Source: Pythium myriotylum
Taxonomy: Eukaryota > Oomycota > Peronosporomycetes > Pythiales > Pythiaceae
Reading direction: 5' to 3'
Length of the DNA stretch: 64,000 nt
Assembly: GCA_023091665.1 (NCBI GenBank)
Contig: JALJCQ010000009.1
Location: forward strand, 3,348,001-3,412,000
The stretch's first letter is position 1, and each line of letters opens with the position of its first letter. Positions 8,691 through 18,681 of the stretch are shown here, one piece after another. The position numbers were made by a program, and so were the translations under genes. The notes beneath the pieces were generated by a model. The model had not been told where the DNA came from, did no database searches, and was given only the letters and a program-made list of their open reading frames with translations.

Positions 8691-11105
8691 TTAAATGTGA
8701 GACGCACGGTTCCGCGACGGTCGGAACATGAAGTCGGGTCCAGGAGTGCCGGGTGTCGCTTGGTCCAACGGGAACGGAACGTAGCTTGGATCGTTCCACG
8801 GCGCCGGCAGCTCCCAGCACCGACCACCCAGTCGGTCCATGATCTCGAGCTGACCTGGAAGGAGAGCTTCCACGAAGCGGCCGGGCTGGCTCGCCCAGTA
8901 GCACCGGATCGGCTCTTCCTCGTCCAACCTGCGGAGTTGGTCAATCGCGGAGTTCCCTGGTCCGAACGGCTCCAGTGCCCACACGCAAGGCTTGGCGGGC
9001 TCGGTCCACAGGGCGGGCTCGCTCTGAAGGTAGGCAGTGACGGTGTCAGCGGGAGCTTGCTGGCTGAGGGCTTGGGACTCGCGTCGGAGGACCCGCTTGA
9101 GCTCTTCCCGGTTCGCGTACAAGTCGACCCACGCCGGGTCGATGCGAGCAGACGGCTTCTTCGCTAGAAAGAGCCAGTGAGTCAAAAACCAGAGCGCCTG
9201 CCGGTTCTCGTACTGGAACTTCAACCGAGCGTCGAGATAGTTGGCTTGTTCTTCGGAGTCTTCGGTCGGGTTGTGCAGGAAGTAGAACAAGACTCGCCGG
9301 AAGTAGATGTCATCCCACGGGCGGGTAGCAAGAAGAGCGCGAACCTCCCGAAGACCCTCAGCGGTGCAATATTGATCGAGTATCTGACTGCCCTTCAACT
9401 TGACCGGTTCGTAGTTCAAGAAGTACGGCGTCTGCCCGGGTATCCCCTGCGTGGGCTGCCCGGCGAACGTGATCCTGTGTCTTTCAACGGGCCGATCATA
9501 GTGGAGAACCGAGCTAGTCGACCGGGTGGCACTCAGCGGGAACGGAGACGCTGCGAGCTCGCGGAAAGAGCGCGAGGTCGTCTGATCCGGTGGGAACCGG
9601 ATCGGCTCCTTGAACCACGAAGCCAACACCTTGTTCGGGAGACCTGTGTACGCGTCGACAGCGTCAGAAGCCGGCGTTGATCTGGTGCTGCTGCTCGCTG
9701 GCGCCGGTCTGCTGCTTGGAGTGCTCGCCCTCCCGGTAGTCGAGCCGGTTTGAGGGACCACAGCTGCACCGCTTGGATCACCTTCGTCTTCGTCAGAGAT
9801 CGCTTGAGCCAGGAACTGAGTCAACTGCGCGTCGTACTTCGCGCTCAAGGCCATCTGCGCCGTCGCATCCTGTGACGCCTTCCGAGCCTTTCTGGAGCCG
9901 GTACCCGCGAGCGACGCCTCCAACAACTCCAGCGCCTCGTCCACCGACCGAGTTAATCGCGCGCGAGCAGCCGGAAAACCATCGAAAGCGTCTGGTATCT
10001 GGTTCAATGCGAGCACTGGCGTGGACGGAGCCGAAGATGAAGCAGCGGCGACCATGAACTGGGTCGGCTGGAGCGACCTCTGGTCGTTCAGTGCACATGC
10101 CCTGACCAGTTCCCACCAGCGTCGGGGATCGCCAAGGGCCGCCGAGTTCGTCCAACAAAACTCGTAGACGTGCTCGGCCTGGGCCCGCGTAAGTCGGTTG
10201 TCCGGTATTTGAACTTGCTCGAGGGCGTCGACGCGCCTCTTCAACTCGGCTGTACGGCGCTCCAACTCTCTGTTTCGATCCTCGAGCTCTGCAACCCGGC
10301 TCCATGCCTCCTTCAGCTCTTGTTCCTGGTTTGTGAATCGAGTTTGGGCATGCTGAAGCTCACTGTGGAGCTCGCCCACGCGCACTGCCAAGCCTGTCTT
10401 GGTAGTCTCAAGGTTGATAGCGAAGCCCCTCAAGTCCTCGACCCGGTTCAGCAGCCGCTGACAATCACGGCACCCGGACGACGGCCGGTTCTCGAGATGC
10501 CTCGCGCGTGCCTCCTGCGCTCGGAGCCTACCTTCGAGCATCATGATTGTTGTCGACCGGGAGTCGTCCTTCGTCAGCGAGCTGGTTTCGCGCACGCTTG
10601 CGATGTCGGCCAGCGTCGAAGCCACGTGCGACAGCCACGCGTTCGACCGCGCCGTGCACACCACGCGCTCGAAGAGGCGCTCCTCACCGTACATCCCAGC
10701 GAGGTTCGCGTATAGCGCCGTCGCCTTCGTCACCACGTTCGCGATCCGCTCGGCGCTTGGGTGCTCAGGTGGCGGGCTCCGATCGTCGTGGCGAGAGAGT
10801 ACGACGCTGTCGACGTCCTCCCCATCTCGAAATAGTGAGCGCAGCACGTGGCCAACCGGAACCTCCCAGTTGTCACGATCGTCAAACGGGTGCGCCGAAG
10901 CCGGTAGCTGGATTGCCAGCAAGGCCTCGAGCCGGTCGAAGGACCCGGTCAAGTCGACGTCGACTTGATCCGGTCGCCGCAACCTCTCAGCAACCTGCCG
11001 CAAGAGGATACGGCTGAACGAACGGACGCCCTCAACCTCAGGAAACGGATGCGCCTGCCCCGACTCGTCGACTCGCAGCCGGCTCGCCGGCGACGTCCAT
11101 GGCAC
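8691..11105 (-). CDS. Long antisense ORF inside the retrotransposon, unknown function
   Basis: An 804-codon open frame on the strand opposite to gag-pol fills the space between integrase and the 3' LTR. I do not recognise the protein. It has an N-terminal globular part, a CRDC pair near residue 215 followed by a coiled coil of about 90 residues rich in Glu, Arg and Leu, a Ser/Pro/Thr-rich linker, and a C-terminal aromatic-rich domain of about 300 residues with many Trp and Tyr. The frame opens at a GTG with no ATG upstream before a stop at 11157, so the true start may be internal or come from an unseen exon. Antisense ORFs at this position are known in some plant Ty3/gypsy elements. A gag-like or env-like role is only a guess. 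Confidence 0.65.
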   Translation of the reverse strand: MPWTSPASRLRVDESGQAHPFPEVEGVRSFSRILLRQVAERLRRPDQVDVDLTGSFDRLEALLAIQLPASAHPFDDRDNWEVPVGHVLRSLFRDGEDVDSVVLSRHDDRSPPPEHPSAERIANVVTKATALYANLAGMYGEERLFERVVCTARSNAWLSHVASTLADIASVRETSSLTKDDSRSTTIMMLEGRLRAQEARARHLENRPSSGCRDCQRLLNRVEDLRGFAINLETTKTGLAVRVGELHSELQHAQTRFTNQEQELKEAWSRVAELEDRNRELERRTAELKRRVDALEQVQIPDNRLTRAQAEHVYEFCWTNSAALGDPRRWWELVRACALNDQRSLQPTQFMVAAASSSAPSTPVLALNQIPDAFDGFPAARARLTRSVDEALELLEASLAGTGSRKARKASQDATAQMALSAKYDAQLTQFLAQAISDEDEGDPSGAAVVPQTGSTTGRASTPSSRPAPASSSTRSTPASDAVDAYTGLPNKVLASWFKEPIRFPPDQTTSRSFRELAASPFPLSATRSTSSVLHYDRPVERHRITFAGQPTQGIPGQTPYFLNYEPVKLKGSQILDQYCTAEGLREVRALLATRPWDDIYFRRVLFYFLHNPTEDSEEQANYLDARLKFQYENRQALWFLTHWLFLAKKPSARIDPAWVDLYANREELKRVLRRESQALSQQAPADTVTAYLQSEPALWTEPAKPCVWALEPFGPGNSAIDQLRRLDEEEPIRCYWASQPGRFVEALLPGQLEIMDRLGGRCWELPAPWNDPSYVPFPLDQATPGTPGPDFMFRPSRNRASHI

Positions 11106-11294
11106 GATCTCAGAGCCTGCGGAACCGGGATCAACACCTCCACGTCGGCCAAGTGTTCAGACGCAATACGTACCAGTCGTGTCCGCCATCTCCGCCGCCT
11201 GCGCTGTAGTCATGCCCGTTGCGGCAAGCGCGCTGTTGTGTGCTGCCCCCTCCGACATCAAGAATGGCGTCGGGGAACAACACAGGGGCGGTTT

Positions 11295-12476
11295 TGATGT
11301 AGCGGGACCGGTTCCCCGCGGACTTTCCCGGAATTCCCCATCTCTGTGGGACCGAGAACTGTCAAGAACCACTGTGGTTCTTTAGGATAGGTCTAAAATT
11401 GTGTACTACACACTAGCTGGGTATTTATACCCAGTTTCCGGTTGTGCCACACTAATAGTACCGGAAAACACGGTACCTGACTCTACTGGCGAATATTACC
11501 AGCCAGTTAGAGATTTCAGGGAAGTGTCTGGTATATTACCGGTTCTAGCGGAAAATTACCGTTAGTTTCGTGTGTGCCATTAGCCGTCCGTACTGGTCCG
11601 CGAACCCATTGGAATCTGATTCGCACCCGCCGGTACCTCCTCGATTCTGGTTTAGTAAACAGTTTCTCCCGGTTATAAGAGGGACGGGACAACCGGCCCA
11701 CCCTCCGTAATAGACTTCCCCTTTTGCCTTGTCAGCTCCAAGTCTTCGGGCCTACAACAGCAGTTGTATCGGCGGCCACCTCGACATCCCGGTTCTCTAA
11801 GGTACTGGCTGTGTGTTGGAGTGCTCTGGCGGTGTGTACTGCGTGTGTGTGCGTTGCCTTGTGAGTCGTGGAGCCGGTCAAGTGACTGGGTGAAGCGGTT
11901 TCCTGGTTCGATAACCTAAGGGAAGTGGCTCAGGCCACGGACCGAGGGTTTTTATAGTGTGGTGGCGAGCTGTATTAACTGGGAAACCCGGTAATACGTT
12001 CTATTGTATTTGTCTTTCTTGCGTTTGCTCCGGTCTGGGACCGGTTGCTTGGACTGGTTGATCGCTCCGTGCCGTCACAGTCCCCCCTTTTCCCTTGCAT
12101 TTCCGTAGTATCTGAAGGTTCTGGCAACCGGTTTGCCTACCAAATCAGACAGCATCGGGTAGCGGGTCATTTCCTCTATTACCCAGCTTCTGAAGAACCG
12201 TCAAAGGGTACACAACGTGAGGTGCTAGCCGGGTGAGCATTCTATCTCGCTTGCGCTAGTCATCTTTGGATATCTGCGTGGAGAAAGCTTTGCCCACCTT
12301 CTGCGATCACTTTTTGCCTGCTATTGCAACCGGGTTAGTCTGTCGTGACTGAACCGGAATCGCAGCAGCAGCAGAGCGTGAGCAGCTAAGTTTGGCAAGT
12401 GTTTCCCGGCTCCTAGCGCTACCCCTTCGCTAGTTGGAGCCGGGTGGATTGTCAAAAACGTACGACCGCTACATCA
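11295..12476 (+). repeat. 3' LTR (1,182 bp)
   Basis: It begins TGATGTAGCGG and ends CCGCTACATCA, a perfect 11-bp terminal inverted repeat. Its last 120 bases match the start of the window. The purine-rich tract just before it (ACAGGGGCGG) is a candidate polypurine tract. Candidate TATA-like stretches occur at about 11427 (TATTTATA) and 11949 (TTTTTATAG). The flanking CAGTA at 12477 may be one copy of the target duplication; the other lies outside the window. Confidence 0.88.
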
Positions 12477-14222
12477 CAGTAACCAGCCTTTCTCTGAGGT
12501 GGAAAACTCTCTCACACGTTCGGTCGTGAAGATGCGTCCTACAACTGTTGAAACACTCAAGGTCTACATGCGCCGTGTGTCCGAGCGTGTTGGTGCTTTC
12601 ATCGCCGGTGAGATGGGGTCATCGTTCGGACTCATGTTCGACGGTTGGTCTTCTGGATCTTTGCACTTTGTCGCAGTGATTGCCGTCTACTGTGTGGACA
12701 ACGATCGTCGCCAGCGTTTGATCGGTATCTCTCCAATGGAAAATGGTCAAGACGCTGATGCGCACATCGTGCATCTCGATGCAATTCTTGGCCGTGTCCG
12801 TGGGTTTGGGCGTCTCCATGGGCGCTCCGACGGTGAAGGACCCGACTTCCTCTTGCAGCGCGGACTTAAACGATGCGTGGGGTGTGGTCGGCTTCGGTAG
12901 TGATCCTTGCATGTCTGCGTCACCATCATCTTCAAAATGCCTTGACAGTGGCTGCGGGGGCTCGTCAACACGCGCAGCGTCTGAATTCGTGCTCAGTTCA
13001 TCGGAGTTCTCATCTGGGACTTCTGAAGTCGATTGTTCCGACTCCAGCGTGTTCGTATTCAGATGAGCGAGCTCTTCTTCCGCAGGCGCTGCGGGGGAAG
13101 TAGGGTGAGGTTGCTCGATGGGGTAGTCACCGCCGGTGGGCCCGGACGGTGGCCCGGTTTCCGCTGGGAGCGGAGGTGAGGCTCCCATCGAGGTCGGCGG
13201 CATCGCGGCCTGGGCGCGAGGGCTTGTCAGATCCGAGGCCTTCGCGGTTGGTTGCTGTCGGTTGGTGCCAGAGACGGGTACTTGTACTCCAGCCGGCAAA
13301 TTCGGAACTTGCAATTCTGGATGTGTACAACAAAACTCCAACAATGGTCAAGTTCTTGGTCGGTGACAACTGCGCCACCAACCAAGCTGTTGCGACCAGG
13401 TGGGGTGTACCGCTGATCGGGTGTGCAAGTCACAGGTTCAACCTGGCTGTTGTTCGATTCATTTCTGAATCTGATGATCTGATTGCTCAGATTCAAAATC
13501 TTATGATTCATCTGAGAACGCCGAATAATGCCGCCGAGCTCAAACGGCACACCCACCTGCGTGCAATCCGATCGAACGCTACGCGTTGGTCATCGGTCTT
13601 TCAAATGATTGATCGCTACTTGGCCATTCGCGACGCCGTTATGAACGTCCATGCTGTTGAAGAACTGGTGCCTCGCGGGCATGCCCAACGGCGCATTGTG
13701 GCACTGCATGCCAAGTTGGTGCAGCTTAACAGTGTTTGTGTCAAGCTGCAATATCCTGGACGTTCCCTCGCCGATGTTCGGCATTTGTTCGACGCCTGCA
13801 TCGAGATGTACCCCACGATGGGTCATTATCTCGATGCAAAGGCGCCCATCGTGCACTCGCCGGCATTCGAGCGGGCAGTTGTTCGTCTTACAAACGATGT
13901 TCCATTGTCAACGACCGACCGCGAGGCCTTGCTTCCATTCGTTGAGGCCTCACAGACGGTCGATGATCAAGAAGAAGAAGTGGATTTCGCGACAGAGATC
14001 CTTCGTCGTGCGAAGAAACCCCGCACGAACCCACGTGCGATTGTGTATTCGCCACTCTTGCGGTGCATTCCTCCGACTAGCAACGATTGTGAACGCCTTT
14101 TTTCTGAGTGTAAGTTTGTCTTGTCGGAACACCGCTCGGCAATGCTCCCAGCCAACTTTGAAATGCTTATGTTCTTGAAGGCGAATCGGGAGATGTGGAA
14201 CGCTTCTACGTTGGTCCCATAA
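12477..14222 (+). pseudogene. hAT-family transposase, interrupted twice
   Basis: The reading frame is open from the first bases after the LTR, so the retrotransposon has cut off the 5' part, including any BED zinc finger. The remaining protein shows the RNase H-like core: MFDGWSS near 12632, then LVGDNCATN and [11 protein letters not shown] (about 13350-13445), and the C-terminal hAT dimerisation motif with [11 protein letters not shown] (about 14080-14112). After codon LDAIL (12775-12788) the frame is broken by a 522-bp insertion and resumes at 13311 with the same eight bases. The gene cannot give a full transposase. The AT-rich 14223-14319 is probably its 3' flank. Confidence 0.85.
12789..13310 (-). 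mobile_element. 522-bp insertion flanked by 8-bp direct repeats
   Basis: GCAATTCT occurs at 12781-12788 and again at 13311-13318. Removing one copy and the bases between restores the transposase reading frame exactly. I see no terminal inverted repeats. On the minus strand the whole insert is open and would code for a Pro/Ser/Glu-rich stretch, as if a piece of a coding sequence had been captured. An intron is a less likely alternative, because a splice that kept the frame would leave extra residues and ignore the direct repeat. Confidence 0.65.
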
Positions 14223-14319
14223 TGGTCAATACACTGCAGTTATTGCAATAAGTATTATTGCTGTCATGCATACTGAATAATTAACTATTGCCTCTGACAT
14301 CGTCACAATCAATTTGATA

Positions 14320-15413
14320 TTATATTCTGGTACCCCTGCCGCTGTAGTAATACTGACAGTGGCCGTCCGTTAGCAATTCTATCGCAGACCACATCCACTC
14401 GGCGTTCATTGGTTTCTCAAGCTGGTGGTGGAATATTGGTGACATGAGCTCCTTCATCGTTGCCACAGGGATGCGAACATCGAGGTCGCTGGATCGATAA
14501 AACGACTTATGTGGTGAAGAATCGAGCAAGAAGTGATTAACATGGATACGTACTTCTTGAAAAGCTGCTGAAATCCTGGGTGGGTGGCGGTCTTCAGCGT
14601 ATTGCGGAGCTGAACGATCAACCGCACAGCTGCAAAGGACTTCTGGTCCACCTGAGCAAGTAGATTGATGACGATCCTTGACGCTGATACTGGCCGGACA
14701 AAGTACTCGAAGTGTTCTTCGCGAGTAATTCTCTTCTTGGAGCGATCTATGTAACGAGTCTCAACTTCTCGGACAAGGATACATAAAGTTTTGGTAACTG
14801 CACCGATCGCTTCAAGGTCTTGGCCGTCCGTAGTCTCACGTAGCGCCCGACAACGAGCCAAGAAAGGCTCGACAGATCGAGTTTCCGCCACGATATCAAT
14901 AGCATTTCTATTGATATCAATGTTTGGTTCATCAGTAACAAATGCTACCACCTCCTTGCTCTCCGAGGAAGCCTCGTCGTGAGCGCTGACCAAGCGGATC
15001 GCTTGGTCAGTAACCTGGTCTTCACTCCGCGGCTCACGATGTTCTCCCATCGTTGAGACAAAAGTTTCAACTGTAGTTGCCCTCTCTCCATGTTGAAGTT
15101 TCGCCCCGAACGAAAGGAGATGACTCATTTCAGTTTCCATGGCAACTGCGCAGTCCTCAAGTCGACCATAAAGATCATCATCAACTGATAGAAGTCCCCA
15201 GGGGTAAAGGGTCTCCGCCCACGATATCGTGTCTCGCTGGATTTGCAAGCGTCGGATTGTTTTGGCCGCATCGCGTATTCGCGTCAGAAGAGCAAATAGC
15301 AGCTCCGCCAACTCTTCATTGCAGGCAGCTGCGATATGCAGAGGGTCAACCAAGCGGAGAAGTTGGATGGCTCTTTCTTCATCCCTCATCCAGTCCGCGA
15401 TCCCACTCGTCAT
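14320..15413 (-). CDS. Hypothetical protein, two exons, 342 aa
   Basis: I do not recognise the family. Exon 1 runs from the ATG at 15413 to 14554. A 65-bp intron (donor GTACGT at 14553, acceptor CAG ending 14489) joins exon 2 (14488-14320). The phases agree. The protein is mainly helical, with Leu/Ala-rich heptad-like stretches in the first 130 residues, an acidic Ser/Glu section near 150-180, and a C-terminal part ending in a Tyr/Gly-rich stretch. Without the intron the first frame stops at 14454. The gene is divergent from the jacalin-like gene, with only 155 bp between the start codons. It lies just beyond the hAT element, so a captured or mobile origin cannot be excluded. Confidence 0.55.
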
Positions 15414-15568
15414 TCTCAAACTGAAGATGAATGGTTAATGATAGATGCTTCAGGATCCGCCCGTTGGCTCTCGGTCCCAGACAGTTGAGGTCGAGAAAGG
15501 GGCCATAAGAATGGTTCCAACACCAACCGAAAATCTCCTCAGTCTCGCACTTGCTCCATTTCTGCCTA

Positions 15569-16465
15569 ATGGGGCCTCGTTTGCCTCCAACGACACTCAT
15601 CCAACTCCCAGTCTCAAGCAAAAAGGCTCAATTTGGTTCCTCGTGGCGCGATCAAGTCGGCGACATCCGTGGTTTCGAGATTCACCTTGAGTCCCAGTCC
15701 CTTTCGTTCATTCGAAACCTTCCAGATGTCGCGTGCCAACAACCTCTGTACGGGTCAGGAGTGGCCTACTATTTCGTGCTACTCCAAGAGGAGTACATTC
15801 TGAAACTCGAGGTGTTTAGTGACGACACGAGGATCCACTCGCTTCGACTGCACACGAACACGCGTGTGAGTCAATGGTACGGCAAGTGTACAGGAACATA
15901 CTCCGTTCATAATGCTCCAGACGGGCAATTCTTCAGGTCGATGTATGGTGACCACTTGAATGTGTTCAACTGCAGTTATTGCGTCCATCTTGGGGTACAC
16001 GTGGAGTCCCTCGACAGCAAACATCTTCTGAAAGCGGACTCTTCGTCTCGGAATACGGTACGCTCGGCGTTGGTATTCGAGCGCGGAACGGCATCCGTCA
16101 AGGTTGATGTGACCAGTGCTTCCCTTCGTGCTGTAGCTGTAAAACTTGGACGGGTGGGTCTGGCTGACGTTACCGTTCTCTCGGAGGACCAGTACCAAGG
16201 ATTCGTCTCGTTGACGTGTGTGGACTTCGATTGTGGCGAGCATTGGTTTGTACTCGCGCCAAATGAGACTATCGTGGGCGTCGCTGTGTCGACTTGCTCC
16301 ATAAGCAAACACGGGGAGAGAAGAATTGATGGATTAAGATTTCGCACAAACCTCCGCTTATCGATTTGGTTCGGAACAGCCGGCGACAAGGTAACATGGC
16401 TTGATGACAGCGCTTATCCCGGTGCAGTTATCTGCGGCTTTCAACTAGAAGGCAAGGTATCATAG
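15569..16465 (+). CDS. Jacalin-like lectin-fold protein, 298 aa
   Basis: The protein shows two halves rich in short beta strands. They contain pieces typical of jacalin-related lectins: a strand pattern around LEVFSDDTRIHSLRL with SQWYG in the first half, and ERRIDGLRFRTN with SIWFGTAG and ICGFQLEG in the second. Such domains bind sugars. The ATG at 15569 is the first in frame; no signal peptide is visible, so the product would be cytosolic or lack its true N-terminus. Assignment rests on motif feel only, and another beta-sandwich fold is possible. Confidence 0.45.
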   Translation: MGPRLPPTTLIQLPVSSKKAQFGSSWRDQVGDIRGFEIHLESQSLSFIRNLPDVACQQPLYGSGVAYYFVLLQEEYILKLEVFSDDTRIHSLRLHTNTRVSQWYGKCTGTYSVHNAPDGQFFRSMYGDHLNVFNCSYCVHLGVHVESLDSKHLLKADSSSRNTVRSALVFERGTASVKVDVTSASLRAVAVKLGRVGLADVTVLSEDQYQGFVSLTCVDFDCGEHWFVLAPNETIVGVAVSTCSISKHGERRIDGLRFRTNLRLSIWFGTAGDKVTWLDDSAYPGAVICGFQLEGKVS

Positions 16466-17354
16466 CACTTCGAACGGATCGACAACATAGGCGTCATCTA
16501 CAAGATCTGCAAAGAGAACTAAAGTCTACAAGGATGAGCAAACGATGAAGACCCTCACGTTTTTGTGGTATTGTCCACCAACTCTTGCTATTCATTTCAA
16601 AGGCATCCAATTAGTCAGCTCGCATTTTTAGCAAGACGCTACATACTCGCCTCTTGGTCACTTTTACTTCTTTATGCTTCGCTTCGTATCATGCGATTGG
16701 TATGCGTGCTAAGAGGCACTGATATTTTAAGTCAAAAGATGAAGATCGAGCGATTTCCTCATTGTGGCAATTGCATGCACAGATTTGAGCGGAGGGTTGC
16801 TGTCGTTTGCTGTCACGAGTTGACTTGCACAGGCCAAACTGTTTCACTATTTCAGTGAATACTTCCTGAGGTCGAAGACAGGCATGGCAGCAATTTCTCG
16901 CTCGCACCAGGCTGATCTTGCGCCACGTCTGGATAAAGATCGACGGGAGTCAAATTTTACACCCGACCCATCCATGGAAGGTGATGTCCATTTTATGCCC
17001 AACATGACGGAATTGACCTTGCCGTCTCCGAGTTCCAACTCGGTGGGCAACTCACCGCGACCCGTGCGTCGTTGATTAATTCGCGTCAGCCTCTGGCTGA
17101 TCGCATGTGGTTTTGAAGAAGCCGCATGGATTGTGGACTTGACCGACTGCATTGGGATGCCACGCTGTCCGAAGTATCCTTTGCCACGTGAACATAAAAA
17201 GGCGGTGATCCGGCTGTAGTCGAAGAGCGCGAGCACCCTCACAATCGTATCCAGTCGATCGCCATGCCCACTGGATAAGAAATCGAGCTGCTAAATGCCA
17301 GGCGACTCTACAATGATCTCGTAGCATCAAGCAGCGGCCACCTTGTCGCTATGA
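16466..17354. other. Intergenic stretch, no gene seen
   Basis: Short ORFs occur on both strands but none has a recognisable domain or plausible composition. The stretch is AT-richer in its first half. It ends at the initiator of the first LPMO gene. Confidence 0.5.
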
Positions 17355-17370
17355 GCTCATTCCACAATCT
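17355..17370 (+). promoter_or_regulatory. Oomycete initiator (Inr) of the first LPMO gene
   Basis: GCTCATTCCACAATCT matches the known oomycete initiator pattern GCTCATTYYNCAWTTT at nearly every position and lies 30 bases before the ATG at 17401. Transcription would start within it. Confidence 0.7.
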
Positions 17371-17400
17371 CCACTTCAATCACCAGGTTCCCAACACAAG

Positions 17401-18264
17401 ATGGTCCATCGACTCGCTCTCATGCTCGCGGCGATCGCGGCTACCGTGGTCGGCGATGCAAGCGCCCACTCCTATCTTGTCAAGCCGGCCGCTCGCGACA
17501 ACAACTTCCACGCTGACCCGGAGAACCGAATCGGCTGTCCCAGTAACCGAGTCGGCCAGGTCTCGTACTTCAGGGCCGGCGAGCAGATCGACGTGCGCTA
17601 CTGGCGCAACAACCACATTGGCGGATTTATCCGCTGGTCCATGGTGCCGCGAGGAAAGGAGAGCAAGGAAAACTTCGACAAGAACGCCTTCTTCTATACT
17701 TGTCGTGAGTCAGGCCCAGACTGCGTGCCGAAGAGGGACCCAGGTCGTCCGATCACCGGCGATAGCTCAGGATCAAACACCATCAGCTGCGGCGACAAGA
17801 TCACGCTGCCAGACTGGCTACCGGCCGGAGACTATGTGCTTCAATGGACTTGGTTTGGAGTTGGCCACAGCTACGGCAACCTCGGGTGGTCGGAGCCGCA
17901 GTTTCGATCCTGTGCCGATATCAAGCTTACAACCTCCGGCTCCAAGAACTCGGCTCCCCGGTGTCCAACTTTCATGGGCGGTGACCGTGTAACAAAATCC
18001 CAGAAGAAGGGGAATAATCAGTGCTTCTACTTCCACACAACCGAGATCACCAACAAACTGTACAAAGGAAGCAACGACGAGAAGGTCGCAATGCCGCTGT
18101 ACAAGTACGGAGTGCCCTCAGCCGTCGTAAAATGCTCGGGTAACGAGCGCAGCATCGAGGATGACGACGAAGGAGAACTCGATCTCTCGTACGCTGCTGG
18201 AAATGTCACGTCCAGCATTGCCGACCAGCAAAATGGCCACGCTGAGTCGGGGATTGACAACTAA
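17401..18264 (+). CDS. AA17-type lytic polysaccharide monooxygenase, 287 aa
   Basis: A secreted copper enzyme of the family that in oomycetes oxidatively cleaves pectin (homogalacturonan). The signal peptide is residues 1-22; cleavage after DASA exposes His23 as the mature N-terminus (HSYLVKP), as the copper-binding histidine brace requires. A second brace His is likely in NNHIGGF or GVGHS. Seven or more Cys suggest disulfides. The catalytic core extends to about residue 225, followed by a short acidic tail. It is highly similar throughout the core to the convergent gene at 19434-20372, so the two are a duplicated pair. No intron. Strong oomycete initiator 30 bases upstream. Confidence 0.9.
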   Translation: MVHRLALMLAAIAATVVGDASAHSYLVKPAARDNNFHADPENRIGCPSNRVGQVSYFRAGEQIDVRYWRNNHIGGFIRWSMVPRGKESKENFDKNAFFYTCRESGPDCVPKRDPGRPITGDSSGSNTISCGDKITLPDWLPAGDYVLQWTWFGVGHSYGNLGWSEPQFRSCADIKLTTSGSKNSAPRCPTFMGGDRVTKSQKKGNNQCFYFHTTEITNKLYKGSNDEKVAMPLYKYGVPSAVVKCSGNERSIEDDDEGELDLSYAAGNVTSSIADQQNGHAESGIDN

Positions 18265-18681
18265 GAAGAACAATTTCTCTCTATCCAAGCAAGCATCGAC
18301 TATCGCAGCACCAGCGAAGGGTCTCGCTTGGTCGAAGAAAAGAAGAGTGCAATCTGTCCGGTGTATATACGGAATACGTAGTGAGCGTAAGCGTAGGTTC
18401 GAGTCAGTTTTGCTTTTTCCCACTCCCATACATTTGTCTTTCACTGACGATCCACATGGTTCGTCAAATCGCCCTCATCCGCCGGGATTAAGCACTGTCA
18501 TCGATGCAGCACTAGCTTCGAAACGATAGCCAAAGATGACAACAGATCAGTGGACAGCCAGTATTTGTATGTACGTTTTGGTGTTTCGTTTCTGGTAAGG
18601 TTGTTTGATGAGGCTTGTCACGATCTTGGCTGCCATGTTCACAGTGAAGGATCACAGTCGAGATACAATGATTTAGTCTCC
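18265..18681. other. Intergenic stretch between convergent genes
   Basis: Holds the 3' flanks of the LPMO gene and of the small secreted protein gene. No coding region, terminator-like hairpin or repeat stands out. Confidence 0.5.

Larger units (their letters stand above)
1..12476 (+). mobile_element. Ty3/gypsy chromovirus-like LTR retrotransposon, start outside window
   Basis: The order is LTR, primer-binding site, gag, protease, reverse transcriptase, RNase H, a second RNase H, integrase, chromodomain, antisense ORF, LTR. This order with integrase after RT and a C-terminal chromodomain is the Ty3/gypsy chromovirus plan. The visible 120 bp of the 5' LTR match the 3' LTR except for two bases (positions 6 and 60), so insertion was fairly recent. 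The sense reading frame is nevertheless broken by TGA at 1446, TAA at 4571 and a 2-nt shift near 6930, so this copy is probably non-autonomous. It lies inside an hAT transposase coding sequence, whose reading frame resumes directly after the 3' LTR. Confidence 0.93.

Noticed and set aside
12789..13310. Intron in the hAT gene
   Set aside because: The exact 8-bp direct repeat and perfect frame restoration fit an insertion better, and introns nearby are under 100 bp. Kept as an alternative.
12619..13344. 241-codon minus-strand ORF as a gene
   Set aside because: It spans the hAT coding sequence on both sides of the insertion, so it cannot be one original gene; only the insert part (12789-13310) may be captured coding sequence.
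16565..16858. 97-codon plus-strand ORF
   Set aside because: Short, AT-rich region, no recognisable feature.
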